From: Pirellulales bacterium
GTDB lineage: Bacteria; Planctomycetota; Planctomycetia; Pirellulales; JAEUIK01
Direction: 5' to 3'
Assembly (NCBI GenBank): GCA_019745975.1
Contig: JAIESQ010000065.1
Span: 1-62,926 of the forward strand
Length of the DNA: 62,926 nucleotides
The notes under the pieces are model-generated. The model was not told where the DNA came from. It saw nothing but the letters and a program-made list of their open reading frames with translations, and searched no databases. The translations under genes and the position numbers were made by a program. Of this stretch, positions 52,086-61,085 are shown one piece after another. Numbering within the stretch: the first letter of the stretch is position 1; each line of letters begins with the position of its first letter.

Positions 52086-53408
52086 TTACGCGAACATTGC
52101 GGTCAGCTTCTGCAGCTGATGGCGGTAACTGAAATGTTCGACTTCCAGCAGGTGGCGCGACGAGTTCAGGTACTTGATCTTACCCGTGTCGACATGCCCG
52201 GCCGACTTGATCCGTCGAAAGCGCTCGGCCAGGTCGGGCCGCCGCCCCTGCGCCGCCACGAACCGCGCGATCAGCCGCGCTTGCCATTCGACCAGCCCAA
52301 ACTGCCCGCTGTCGGGCTGAATCATCCCGACCACGAACACGTTGTCGCGCCGCGGATGAAACACGTTGAGATAAAAATCGGGGCGCCCATCTTTCCAGGC
52401 CAGGTGCTCGCGATCGATGAACGGAAAGCTGATCTTGTAGCCCGTCGCGTACACGATCACGTCGATCGCTTCCTCGCTGCCGTCGACGAAGCGCACACGA
52501 TCGCCGCATAGGCGCTCGACGTCGGGCTTCGCCGTGATGTCGCCGTGCCCCACGTAGTAGAGCATCTGCGAGTTGACGATCGGGTGCGTTTCGAACAAGC
52601 GATGATCGGGCTTGCGCAGTCCGTAGTCTTGCGGCCAGCCCAAGATCATCTTGGCCAACAGCGACGCGGTCGCCCGCCGCAACCAAAGTGGCGCGCGCCA
52701 GCGCAGCATGGTCTCGCCGAGCACGTCGGCCGGCATGCCCATGAAGTACTTCGGCATATAGTGGTAGCCGCGCCGCACGCTGTGAAACGTGTTCGCGGCA
52801 TTTTGGGCCGACTCGACCGCGATGTCGCAGCCTGAGTTGCCCGCCCCCACGATCAGCACGCGGCGCCCGCGCAACACGTCGGGGGTCTTGTAATGCGCCG
52901 CATGCAGCGAAGTGCCGGAAAACTCGCCGGGGAAGTCGGGATACTTCGGGTCCCAGTTATGTCCGTTGCCGATCACCACGCCGGCATAGCGCCGCCGCTC
53001 GCCGTCGGCCAGTTGTACCTCCCATAAGTCTCCCACTGGCTCGATGCGTTCGATCGTCGTCCGAAACTCGATCCGCGGATAGAGATCGAAGTGCCGCGCG
53101 TACGCACGCAGGTAGTCGCACACCTGTCGGTGGTTGGGGTAGTCGGGCAGGTTGTCTGGCATGGGAAAATCTTTGAACTCGGTCATGCGCTTCGACGAAA
53201 TCAGATGCGTCGAGGCGTAAACCGTGCTCCCGCCCGTGCCGAAGTACCAGTTCCCGCCGACTTCGTCCTCGCGCTCCAACACGTCAAAGGCAATGCCCTG
53301 GTCGGCAAACTGCTTGGCCATGACCAGCCCGCTCGACCCGGCGCCGAGGATGCAATAACGATCCCAACGGTCGATTGCCTGGTGGCGGGCGGTATCAGAG
53401 GTGGTCAT
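52086..53408 (-). CDS. Flavin-containing monooxygenase (FMO / Baeyer-Villiger type)
   Basis: 440 aa. FAD-binding Rossmann motif YCILGAGSSGLVMAKQFADQG near the N-terminus, the FMO-identifying sequence FSGTSLHAAHYK (FxGxxxHxxxY), and the NADPH site VLIVGAGNSGCDIAVESA. Further family signs are VGGNWYFG, YPNHRQVCDYLRAYARHF and DVIVYATGYKISFPF. The enzyme should oxygenate a soft nucleophile or ketone using NADPH and O2; the substrate is not readable. It is divergent from the alpha-CTD-like gene across a long spacer. Confidence 0.94.
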   Translation of the reverse strand: MTTSDTARHQAIDRWDRYCILGAGSSGLVMAKQFADQGIAFDVLEREDEVGGNWYFGTGGSTVYASTHLISSKRMTEFKDFPMPDNLPDYPNHRQVCDYLRAYARHFDLYPRIEFRTTIERIEPVGDLWEVQLADGERRRYAGVVIGNGHNWDPKYPDFPGEFSGTSLHAAHYKTPDVLRGRRVLIVGAGNSGCDIAVESAQNAANTFHSVRRGYHYMPKYFMGMPADVLGETMLRWRAPLWLRRATASLLAKMILGWPQDYGLRKPDHRLFETHPIVNSQMLYYVGHGDITAKPDVERLCGDRVRFVDGSEEAIDVIVYATGYKISFPFIDREHLAWKDGRPDFYLNVFHPRRDNVFVVGMIQPDSGQFGLVEWQARLIARFVAAQGRRPDLAERFRRIKSAGHVDTGKIKYLNSSRHLLEVEHFSYRHQLQKLTAMFA

Positions 53409-54084
53409 GAGGCGAAACTCGGAATTCTGAGAAGAAAAAAGTGATCAGATCGAGTTGTCAGAATACGAGAAATGCGTAGATCGCGCGGCCAGAATCCACT
53501 AGCTGGCATCATTTTTGCTCAATTGTGCACGCTAATGGAAACTCGCTCGCCGGCGGCTGAGTATAACAGTTGCCACCCGCCTTCCCGATTTCAATAAGTC
53601 GTTTATCTCTGGACACTTCGTATTGACCATCACAGCAGGTATGGTTTAGAACCTAGCCGGCTTGGTTTTTAGATTTGTCCAATGAAGCGGCAGCTTTTGC
53701 AAGGTTCGCGCAGCGGATTCGGGCAGCGACGGCCAAAAAAAGTTGCTCACTTCGCAGAAAAAATAGCTACACAAAGCGAAAACTTTTGCCTCGACCCACG
53801 TAGTAAGGAGTGCAACAGCGCGTGCCGGGTACGACAACGTTGATCCGGCCGCAGGGATCGTTTTTGGACTGCTAGGGGTAGATCTCCCACCTTTTGGCAT
53901 GCAACCACCCTTGCAATGCGTGAACCAGTCGAGCGGACCGAAGAACGGTCCGTCTGCGACAACTCCTATAGCCCGCCACGACGGAGTTCGTAACTCCGGA
54001 CGTACGAGCTGGGAGCGATCGGCTGCCAAGGTGCCGGGTCCGTCGGCCGTAATGAATGCGGCCGCTGATTCTGGGAGGACAGCA
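53409..54084. other. Long AT-richer leader between FMO and the alpha-CTD-like gene
   Basis: 676 bp without a supported gene, the largest gap in the window. It is AT-richer than average between about 53480 and 53790 and includes homopolymer runs (AAAAAAA near 53736, AAAAAA near 53759, TTTTT near 53514). A Shine-Dalgarno GGGAGGA at 54073-54079 sits 5 nt before the downstream ATG. A regulatory 5' leader or small RNA is possible, but no known riboswitch was recognised. Confidence 0.45.
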
Positions 54085-55209
54085 ATGCACTTGAATCGAA
54101 CGTCGTCCATCGCTGAGTTTCGTCTTAATTCGCGGTTCGGTGAGCTGCGCGACCAACTAAGCAACGAGCGCTTCGCCTGCCGCTTGGAGAAGCCGTTGGC
54201 GTATTGGGCTTTGCCCAAGGATCGCCGCTTGCCGCTGGCCTTTATGGGTCGCACGGTCCACGACCTGCTGTCGACCCCCTTCGAGGACCTGCTGGCGACG
54301 CCGGGGGTCGGCGAAAAGAAAATCCAGTCGCTGCTCGATCTCTTGGATCGCGTGGCCGTCGATCCCTGCCCTGGCGACGACGAACTGCCCGCTACAAGCC
54401 CCATTCAGCCGCCCGTCCCAGCAACCAGCACGACGACAGACGGGGACATTTTCAACGCAGTCGCGGTGTCCGAAGTCATGTGGAGCCTCTGGCGCCAGGC
54501 CGTCGAGCGCTACGGCCTTGGCCACGAATCGCTCGGCCGTTTCGCGCCGTCGCTCGAGCGCTTGCCGCGCGTGCTGTGGCATACACCGCTGTCGACCTAT
54601 TCGCACCTCACGTTGGCCGAGATCCGTGGCTTGAAAACCCACGGCGAAAAGCGGGTCGCGGCCGTGCTCGAGGTCTTTCATGAGCTCTACCAGGTCCTGT
54701 CCCGGCTAGGGCCACCCGGGCATCTCTCGGTGCGCATCGTTCCCCGCGTCGCCAACGCCATCGAAGAATGGCTGCTGGCCACCCTCGAGCGCCCCGAGCT
54801 ACCCAGCTCCAGCGAGTTGTTCGACCACGTCGTGCTGCCGCTCGTCGACCAGGTCCGCATCGACGCTGGCGCGCCGATCGCCCATCTCGTCGAAGAGCGT
54901 TTGGGCATCGTCGGCGATGGCTCGAGCGTGCGGCAAACCGCCAGCAATCTCGGGCTCACCCGTGCCCGTATTTATCAGTTGCTAGCCGACGTCGGTGAGA
55001 TCGTATCGGTCCGTTGGCCCGAGGGTCAGTACCTCGTAGGCCACCTGGTCGAGCGTCTCCACCAGCAGCACGAAGACGACCCGATGCATGGCCGATTGTT
55101 GGCGGCGATGGAGCTCTTCTTTCCCGGCCATCGCGGTATCACTACGGGGGCCGAGGGATTAGCCGACGATGACGGCGCCGAAAGCGCCACGCGTCGCCGC
55201 GCCGGTTAA
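54085..55209 (+). CDS. Orphan protein with alpha-CTD-like HhH and sigma-4-like HTH modules
   Basis: 374 aa from the ATG at 54085, supported by GGGAGGA at 54073; the frame back to 53899 is not. Residues about 54-90 (MGRTVHDLLSTPFEDLLATPGVGEKKIQSLLDLLDRV) match the helix-hairpin-helix fold of the RNA polymerase alpha C-terminal domain. A second such unit is at about 168-205 (YSHLTLAEIRGLKTHGEKRVAAVLEVFHELYQVL). Residues about 268-310 (LVEERLGIVGDGSSVRQTASNLGLTRARIYQLLADVGEIVSVRWPEG) resemble sigma-factor region 4. No signal peptide. It could bind DNA or RNA polymerase. I do not know a named family. The Pro/Thr linker at 95-125 separates the modules. Confidence 0.75.
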   Translation: MHLNRTSSIAEFRLNSRFGELRDQLSNERFACRLEKPLAYWALPKDRRLPLAFMGRTVHDLLSTPFEDLLATPGVGEKKIQSLLDLLDRVAVDPCPGDDELPATSPIQPPVPATSTTTDGDIFNAVAVSEVMWSLWRQAVERYGLGHESLGRFAPSLERLPRVLWHTPLSTYSHLTLAEIRGLKTHGEKRVAAVLEVFHELYQVLSRLGPPGHLSVRIVPRVANAIEEWLLATLERPELPSSSELFDHVVLPLVDQVRIDAGAPIAHLVEERLGIVGDGSSVRQTASNLGLTRARIYQLLADVGEIVSVRWPEGQYLVGHLVERLHQQHEDDPMHGRLLAAMELFFPGHRGITTGAEGLADDDGAESATRRRAG

Positions 55210-55284
55210 CCGAGCAGTGCATCCCGCAGTGGCACCGAGCAGCGCACCGTCGAGCGCCCATGCTGCGCTGGTGTTGCGCCGCCG

Positions 55285-55653
55285 CTACGCCAGCCCATCC
55301 TTGATCCAGCGGTGGGCCTCCCCCTCCTTGGTCAGCTCAAAGTACTTGATTTTCGCCTTCGTGAATGGCTTGCAGAACGCCGCCATTCCTTCTTCCCACT
55401 TCGAGTCGCCCACCAGCGCCAGCCGCTCGATGTCGCCGAAGTGCTTCCAGTCGAACTTCAGGTCTTCCCACAGCGCGCCAAGCGTCCAGCCGTGGAAGTC
55501 GACCAGCTCGACGAGCATGCGAACCGGGCCGTGTTGCTTCACTGCCCGCTCGACGATCGGCGTGAACCGCTCGTAGTCCTGTTTCTCGAGCTTGCCGCTG
55601 AGCTTGATGGCCAGCAGTTTGCCGCCCGCTTCTTCGCGCACTTCGACCGACAT
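55285..55653 (-). CDS. SpoIIAA-like (STAS/SEC14-type) protein
   Basis: 122 aa, the usual length for SpoIIAA-like DUF3478 proteins. Diagnostic order: VREEAGGKLLAIKLSGKLEKQDYERFTPIVERAVKQHGPVRMLVELVDFHGWTLGALWEDLKFDWKHFGDIERLALVGDSKWEEGMAAFCKPFTKAKIKYFELTKEGEAHRWI, all typical of the lipid-binding-like STAS fold. The role in the cell is unknown, possibly membrane-surface association. It is 37 bp downstream of the gamma carbonic anhydrase gene on the same strand, and a shared transcript is likely. Confidence 0.93.
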   Translation of the reverse strand: MSVEVREEAGGKLLAIKLSGKLEKQDYERFTPIVERAVKQHGPVRMLVELVDFHGWTLGALWEDLKFDWKHFGDIERLALVGDSKWEEGMAAFCKPFTKAKIKYFELTKEGEAHRWIKDGLA

Positions 55654-55690
55654 CGGACACCTCCTGGGTGATGCAGGTGAATCTCGAATC

Positions 55691-56239
55691 CTAGTGGGTT
55701 TGCTCGCGCCTCGTGCCGCGCAGCGTTTGGCCCGTTGTGGCCGCGAAGCGACGCGCGTTTTCGACGTAATGTTCGGCCCCCAGCCGGTTGCGATCGATCT
55801 CGTGCGGCTCCAAGGGGCGCTTGATCTTACCGGGGAGCCCCATCACCAGCGAGCCGGGGGGAATCTGGGCCCCTTCGGGCACGACCGCTCCGACCGCGAT
55901 GAGCGAATTCTCGCCAATCGTGGCCCCGTTCTGCACCACGGCTTTCATACCGATGACGACGTTGTCGCCGATCGTGGCTCCGTGGACGATCGCACCGTGC
56001 CCCACGGTGACTCCCGCGCCGAGCGTGCACGGAAAGCCGTAGTCGGCGTGGACCACCGCATTGTCCTGGATGTTCGTGCGCTCGCCGACGCGGATCGCTT
56101 CGCAGTCTCCGCGCAGCACCGCGCCGAACCAGACGCTCGCCTCGGCCGCCAGGCTGACATCGCCGGCGACCACGGCCGTGGGGGCGATATACACGCTTTC
56201 GTCTACCTGATGGGGACGGAATTCCGGCTTGTCAAGCAT
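55691..56239 (-). CDS. Gamma carbonic anhydrase family protein
   Basis: 182 aa from the ATG at 56239 (MLDKPEFRPHQVDESVYIAPTAVVAGDV); the frame to 56335 is not supported. Left-handed beta-helix hexapeptide repeats are clear, and the three zinc-ligand histidines are in NIQDNAVVHAD and VTVGHGAIVHG. The family includes true carbonic anhydrases and the YrdA/PaaY acyl-binding relatives. The C-terminal helix (LEPHEIDRNRLGAEHYVENARRFAA) is standard. Cytoplasmic trimer expected; activity is uncertain. Confidence 0.94.
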   Translation of the reverse strand: MLDKPEFRPHQVDESVYIAPTAVVAGDVSLAAEASVWFGAVLRGDCEAIRVGERTNIQDNAVVHADYGFPCTLGAGVTVGHGAIVHGATIGDNVVIGMKAVVQNGATIGENSLIAVGAVVPEGAQIPPGSLVMGLPGKIKRPLEPHEIDRNRLGAEHYVENARRFAATTGQTLRGTRREQTH

Positions 56240-56331
56240 CGGTGTACGGCCTGCGGATACGCTGCTTTCGAGCAATTTTGCCGCCCGGGGAGCAAATGCC
56301 GACACGCCCGCCCGACTCGCGGCCGTGGCCG

Positions 56332-56670
56332 TCACATCGTCGACCGCTCGACCACCTGCGATTCGGGCGTAAGGGCCCCCGTATTAGGGCACAGCGGCGG
56401 CCGGATATCGGGGGACAGATGCACCAGCGTCGTGGTCCGGTCCGCCTTGGTGACAATCATCAACCGTTCGCCGTTGCCGGTGCGATAGGCCGACACCAGA
56501 TTGAATCGCTTGGTTACGCCTTCGTCGTTGAGCCGCCGCTCGTCGACGGTCACCTCGCCCCAATCCCCCGACTGATGCCGGGCCAGCAACTCTTCGATCG
56601 ACTGGCTGCTGGCAGCCAGCGCCTGCCTGGCACGCGGCGTGACGAGGATTTCACCCAATGGGAACTTCAT
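56332..56670 (-). CDS. Hypothetical protein of the family often seen on mobile elements
   Basis: 112 aa. The pattern FPLGEILVTPRARQALAASSQSIEELLARHQSGDWGEVTVDERRLNDEG...RFNLVSAYRTGNGERLMIVTKADRTTTLVHLSP is that of a widespread small protein family frequently found near plasmid or integrative-element genes, with no established activity. Here there are no other mobile genes beside it. The C-terminal 25 residues are Pro-rich and lack similarity. It overlaps only the extended, unsupported frame of the carbonic anhydrase gene. Confidence 0.75.
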   Translation of the reverse strand: MKFPLGEILVTPRARQALAASSQSIEELLARHQSGDWGEVTVDERRLNDEGVTKRFNLVSAYRTGNGERLMIVTKADRTTTLVHLSPDIRPPLCPNTGALTPESQVVERSTM

Positions 56671-56958
56671 GCATCCGCTCGATCGCTTGCCTGGCCCGTT
56701 AATCAGCGTGCGGTCTCCATCCCTGCCCGAAAAGGGGGGGCGCCCGCCGGCGATCTAACCTCGATTGTCGGTGCGTTGGCTCGCGATTGCAACTAAATCC
56801 TGCCAAATACCTAGCAGCCTGGTGACAGATTGTCGTCCGCCTCTGCGAGGCCAGATTCTGCCGTAGATTTCCGGGTCGCAGAAGCCGCCTACGACAGCCG
56901 CGAAGCGCCGCACGGCCGCTCGCCAGCGCCAAGCAGATCTCCGCCGAAAGTTCGCGCG

Positions 56959-58533
56959 CTACGCCGGTTGCACGCCCGCGCGGCCGTTCTCGACCACGAA
57001 GCTCGCCCGCGTGACCATCGGCGCGCCAGGCGTGGTCACGAACTCCACAACCTGATAGTCGCTGCGCCACGACGACGGCGTCACCGTGCAGCTCACGTAA
57101 CCGCGCTCGTTGTTCTGGAACTTGACGAACGGGTTTTCGGCCAGCACCCCCGAGCGGGCATCGGCCACGCGCCCACCACCGTTGCCCCCCGAGGAAATCG
57201 AGGTTCCCACGAACTCGCTGGCGACCGGCTTGCTCTCGCGGTCATCGAAGTTCACCAAGAGGTCGTTGCACCAATTCGAGTGGATGTCGCCCGTGAGCAC
57301 GATCGGGTTGGCGACCCGACGCGTGGCGATGAAGTCGAGCAACCGGTTGCGGGCCGCGTCGCACCCCGACCACTGGTCCATCGAAAACGTGCCGCCGTCG
57401 CCAGGCTTGAAATCGACACGCGCCATCATCACCTGCTGCGCCAGCACGTTCCACCGGCATGGCGATTGAATCATCCCGCGGCAGAGCCAACCTTCTTGCT
57501 TGCGGCCGAGCATCGTCTGGTTGGGATCGAGAGCGCCGGGTTTGAGTGGCTTGCCACCGTCGCCATTGGGTTGATCGCTGCGATACTGGCGCGTGTCGAG
57601 CACGTTGAACTCAGCCAATTGCCCGAACCGCACGCGGCGATACAAGGCCATGTCGGGTCCCGTTGGCACGGCCCGATGCCGCAGCGGCATGTGCTCGTAA
57701 TAAGCCTGGTAGGCACTGGCCCGCTGCCGCAGAAAGGCGTGCGGATCGACTCCTTTGTCTTCGGCAATGTCCGCGGCGTAGTTGTTGGCCACTTCGTGAT
57801 CGTCCCAGGTGACGAGCCAAGGGCAGCGGGCGTGCATCGCCTGCAAGAGTGTATCGGTCTTGTATTGCGCGTGGCGCGTGCGATAGTCCTCGAGCGAACG
57901 CAGCTCGCCGCCGATGTGTTGGCGCACGCCGCCGGGCTTGCCGGCCCCTTCGTAGATGTAATCACCCAGATGAATCACCAGGTCGAGGTCTTCCTTGGCC
58001 ATGTGCTCATAAGCGGTGTACAAGCCCGACTCGAAGTGCTGACACGACGCGAAGGCGAACCGCAGCTTCTCCGGTGCGGCGTCGACAGCCGGCACCGTGC
58101 GCGCGTGGCCCACCGGGCTCGTGTCGCTCCCTACGTGAAAGCGATACCAGTACCAGCGATCGGGCTCGAGGCCATCGACTTCGACGTGTACCGCGTGGGC
58201 CAATTGCGGCACGGCGATCGACTCGCCGCGGCGCACGACCTTGCCAAACCCCTCGTCCTCGGCGACTTCCCAGCCCACGGCCACGGCATCCCGGGGCATG
58301 CCACCTCCTTCGAGCGGCTTGGGCGCCAACCGCGTCCAGAGTACGAACCCGCGCGGATCAGGATCGCCGCTGGCCACACCCAGCGTGAACGGCGTCGCGC
58401 CCAGGCTTGGCCGGCGCACCACGATCTCATCGCCGCACCAGCCGCGCGAAGCCACCAGCAGGCTCGACGTGCTGGCCGCTAGAAAGCTGCGGCGGCTCAG
58501 CAACCAAGGTCGCGGCAAGTCGTGGCGTGCCAT
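56959..58533 (-). CDS. phoD: PhoD-family alkaline phosphatase/phosphodiesterase
   Basis: 524 aa from the ATG at 58533. A twin-arginine signal (LLSRRSFLAASTSSLLVASRG) directs export of a folded metalloenzyme. PhoD hallmarks: FTLGVASGDPDPRGFVLWTRL, the N-terminal Fn3-like domain, then FAFASCQHFESGLYTAYEHM, LVIHLGDYIYE, the metal site VTWDDHEVANNYA, and VLTGDIHSNWCNDLLV. PhoD uses Fe(III) and calcium to hydrolyse phosphodiesters and monoesters, typically under phosphate limitation. No pho box was recognised upstream. Confidence 0.95.
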   Translation of the reverse strand: MARHDLPRPWLLSRRSFLAASTSSLLVASRGWCGDEIVVRRPSLGATPFTLGVASGDPDPRGFVLWTRLAPKPLEGGGMPRDAVAVGWEVAEDEGFGKVVRRGESIAVPQLAHAVHVEVDGLEPDRWYWYRFHVGSDTSPVGHARTVPAVDAAPEKLRFAFASCQHFESGLYTAYEHMAKEDLDLVIHLGDYIYEGAGKPGGVRQHIGGELRSLEDYRTRHAQYKTDTLLQAMHARCPWLVTWDDHEVANNYAADIAEDKGVDPHAFLRQRASAYQAYYEHMPLRHRAVPTGPDMALYRRVRFGQLAEFNVLDTRQYRSDQPNGDGGKPLKPGALDPNQTMLGRKQEGWLCRGMIQSPCRWNVLAQQVMMARVDFKPGDGGTFSMDQWSGCDAARNRLLDFIATRRVANPIVLTGDIHSNWCNDLLVNFDDRESKPVASEFVGTSISSGGNGGGRVADARSGVLAENPFVKFQNNERGYVSCTVTPSSWRSDYQVVEFVTTPGAPMVTRASFVVENGRAGVQPA

Positions 58534-58720
58534 GATGTCACTGCTCCTGTCAGTCAAGCGAATTGCGGCAAGTACACGGCCCGGCGTCGCGCTGCAGCCG
58601 CCAGGCTTTACGATCCCTGGCAGCATAACCAAGGGGCTCGCGACTGCAAACAACGCGCGGCCGGCTTCATCAAATACTCATCGCCGCGGTGACCTGCGGC
58701 GCCACGTCATACTTGGCTGT

Positions 58721-58750
58721 CGCGACCGGGGTCGCAGACCGGGCTACAGA
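58721..58750. repeat. CCGGGGTC-family palindromic repeat, copy 1
   Basis: GACCGGGGTCGCAGACCGGGCTACAG on the plus strand; its reverse complement begins CTGTAGCCCGGTCTGCGACCCCGG and matches the copy at 60711-60736. It sits between the end of the signal peptidase gene and the phoD start. Confidence 0.6.
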
Positions 58751-58766
58751 GTACGGCAACACTCAG

Positions 58767-60632
58767 CTACCGGATCGCCCGCATGTCCCAGAAGTTCGGG
58801 TAGAACGGCACGCCGATATCCCGCGTGCGCAGCGAGATCGTGAAGTGCGGATACGTCTCCCAGGCGTGCGGCCAATAGACGAAGAACGCCTTGCCGATCA
58901 ACAGTTCGCGCGACACGTAATAGCGCTCCCGATTGCTGTCGTCTTCCCAGAAGCGGCTGTCACTGCTCGAGGGGCTGTTGTCCCCCAGCATCAGGTACTG
59001 ATCGGCCTCGAGCGGAAAATCGCGGATCGCCAGCGACCCCATCGCCGCCCAGCGCCCAGGCTCGGTGAAAAACTCGGTGATCTCCCGCGCACTGCGAATA
59101 CTGAACGGGTCATTAACATAATCGCAGAGATAGTAGCTGATCTGACCCTCCGGCCTGTGCACAGCGATGTAGTAGATGTCGCGGCGGACGCGCAAGTGCC
59201 GCAGGGTGACGGGCAACCTGCTCGACGCGATGCGAACCGGCGCCAAGTCGGCCTCGGTTGGCAACAGTTGATTGGGTAGCACGCCGCCCGGCGCTGCCTG
59301 ACTCGTGGCCGGCGGATCCAACGAGTATTCGGTCTTGCCGTCGAAGGCAATCGGCTCGTCGTCAACCCACAAGAGCAACTGATCGTCGACGTTCGCGAAG
59401 CGCAGTTCGTACTTGCCCGGCCCCTTGATGCCGGTCGTCCCCTTGGGGGCAAAGCCCGTCATCCCGTCGATGCTCAACGTGGCCAGGCCCGTCGCCACGT
59501 CGATCTGGCACCTAAGCAGTCGCCCTGCCTCGACGATCGCCAGCGTCAGTCGGCCCTGGTTGCCGCGAATCTCGGCCTCGCACTCGACCGCCAGGTCGCT
59601 CACCCAGTGAATCCCCAGCGAGCGCGGCTCGGGCTCCGGGGCTGAATACTGCTCCGTCGCGGTATCGTACGCGCAGAAGTCCGTAATCAATTGTGGGCGC
59701 GGCTGACTGCCAGCGGGCAAGCGCTGCCCGGCGGCAAAACGCTGCCAATCGTTCCAGCCCGGCACGATATGCCGATAGGCGAGCCACGCCCCGTCGAGTT
59801 GCCCGTCGATCGCGTACGCACGCCCCTCGTCTTGCGGTTGCCAGTGGTGATCGGCCTGCGACGCCTCGGCATCCAGCCCTTGCCAGCGCAGCGGCCAACC
59901 AAGTTTCGTCAGCTCGGGCAACAGATAATCGTTGTCGTACACCGGCTGCAGCGTGGCGAGCACTTTGTGCGCGGGTTTGCGGGCGATCGTGAACTCGCTC
60001 ATCGATAGGTTGGTTTCGGCCGAGTCAGCCGAAGACTCATCCGGACGCGGCATCGTGAACAGATCACCGCGGAAGATTCGCACCGCTTCGTCCGGCATGC
60101 CAACCAGGCGCTTGATGTAGTTCTGATCGGCGCCCAACGGATACTTGAAGACCGCGACATCCCAGCGTTTCGGCTCCGACACCTCGTACGACGCCTTGCT
60201 CACCCAAATGCGATCGCCGGCGTACGACAGGGTGTGATCGGGCAGCTTTAGCGATCCTTCGCGATCAGGATTCACCGATGCCGTGTAGCGGCAATTGGGG
60301 CAAGTGCACGTCTGCGCGAGAATCAATTGCCCATCGAGCGGTCCACCTTTGAAGCGCTTCCGCACCCCGGCGATATCGTCGGCCTCAAAGCTCACCCCCG
60401 CCTGGTAACGAAAGCCACACTGCGGACAGTCGACGTCCTTGTGCAGCCCCATCAGCGTGGGGCCCATCGAGCCGGTCGGGATCACGAAGGCTTCGGCTTC
60501 GAACGCCTTGAACAGAAACGCCAGGATCAGCGCGATCACCACCGATTCGATCGTCTCGCGCCAGCCGTCGATGTGCGGGGCGTCGGCCGGAGCGGCCTCG
60601 CCGGCGGCAGGTTTCTTGGCGGGTTTGTTCAT
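58767..60632 (-). CDS. lepB: Signal peptidase I with zinc ribbon and large inserted domain
   Basis: 621 aa from the ATG at 60632; ordinary bacterial enzymes are 180-330 aa. Membrane helix at 29-45 (ESVVIALILAFLFKAF), catalytic Ser55 in VIPTGSMGPTL, general-base Lys174 in NYIKRLVGMP, and box E LGDNSPSSSDSRFW (from residue 550). Between Ser55 and Lys174 lies a zinc-ribbon-like insert, VDCPQCGF...CTCPNCRY (Cys69, 72, 111, 114). From about 230 to 500 is a further insert with beta-strand character (SDLAVECEAEIRGNQGRLTLAIVEAG, YELRFANVDDQLLLWVDDEPIAFDG), like a concanavalin/LamG fold. It cleaves signal peptides at the membrane; the inserts may select substrates. Confidence 0.92.
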   Translation of the reverse strand: MNKPAKKPAAGEAAPADAPHIDGWRETIESVVIALILAFLFKAFEAEAFVIPTGSMGPTLMGLHKDVDCPQCGFRYQAGVSFEADDIAGVRKRFKGGPLDGQLILAQTCTCPNCRYTASVNPDREGSLKLPDHTLSYAGDRIWVSKASYEVSEPKRWDVAVFKYPLGADQNYIKRLVGMPDEAVRIFRGDLFTMPRPDESSADSAETNLSMSEFTIARKPAHKVLATLQPVYDNDYLLPELTKLGWPLRWQGLDAEASQADHHWQPQDEGRAYAIDGQLDGAWLAYRHIVPGWNDWQRFAAGQRLPAGSQPRPQLITDFCAYDTATEQYSAPEPEPRSLGIHWVSDLAVECEAEIRGNQGRLTLAIVEAGRLLRCQIDVATGLATLSIDGMTGFAPKGTTGIKGPGKYELRFANVDDQLLLWVDDEPIAFDGKTEYSLDPPATSQAAPGGVLPNQLLPTEADLAPVRIASSRLPVTLRHLRVRRDIYYIAVHRPEGQISYYLCDYVNDPFSIRSAREITEFFTEPGRWAAMGSLAIRDFPLEADQYLMLGDNSPSSSDSRFWEDDSNRERYYVSRELLIGKAFFVYWPHAWETYPHFTISLRTRDIGVPFYPNFWDMRAIR

Positions 60633-61085
60633 CGGTACGTCGCTGCTTGGCAAGTTGCGTCAACAATCGGCGGGCTAGCCATCCGGTGCAGGCTGTAGCC
60701 GCGATCAATTCCTGTAGCCGGGGTCAGTGACCCCGGAAAACTCGCGGCACCCCTTCCGCCTCACCCGCTACAGCAGTTATTCGCCCGTCCGCGGCGCTGC
60801 TTGGATCCGTCACGGCCCGCATGTACGGCCTTATCTCGGCAGTTTGCCCAAGCGTTGGATTACGGCGCAGGCGTTCAAGCCGCGATTTCGGCCCGTATTG
60901 TGCCCCGACCGAGCGAACGTGTCGAGGCGGGACTGCCGTTCGGGGCGCGCATCACTTGTCTGAGTTGCATTCCCCCGCGCCGTCCCCCAGAATCTGCCCG
61001 GTCGCTGGCACGATGTAGTCTCCACACGCCGCCTCCGGGCGGCGCCATCGCCCAACAGCGCCCAGAAGCACGAACAGGCGACGCC
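60633..61085. other. Intergenic region between lepB and the Nramp-like gene
   Basis: 453 bp with no supported gene. It contains the promoter regions of both divergent genes and repeat copy 2 of the CCGGGGTC family. The open frame from 60801 to 61085 upstream of the transporter start is low quality (MDPSRPACTALSRQFAQ) and rejected. Confidence 0.4.
60711..60736. repeat. CCGGGGTC-family palindromic repeat, copy 2
   Basis: CCGGGGTCA-G-TGACCCCGG (60718-60736) is a perfect 9-bp palindrome preceded by CCTGTAG. It shares the CTGTAGCC[G/C]GG core with the copy at 58721-58750. Confidence 0.75.

Noticed and set aside
53488-53518. Possible intrinsic terminator (GCCAG...CTGGC then TTTTT)
   Set aside because: The stem is only 5 bp with a 10-nt loop, and no gene ends just before it on that strand.
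53646-54404. 252-aa minus-strand frame
   Set aside because: Antisense to the start of the alpha-CTD-like gene, Ser-rich, no motif. The plus-strand gene has a Shine-Dalgarno and recognisable modules.
56332-56670. Sign of an integrated mobile element
   Set aside because: Although this small family is common on mobile elements, no integrase, att repeat or other mobile gene is nearby.
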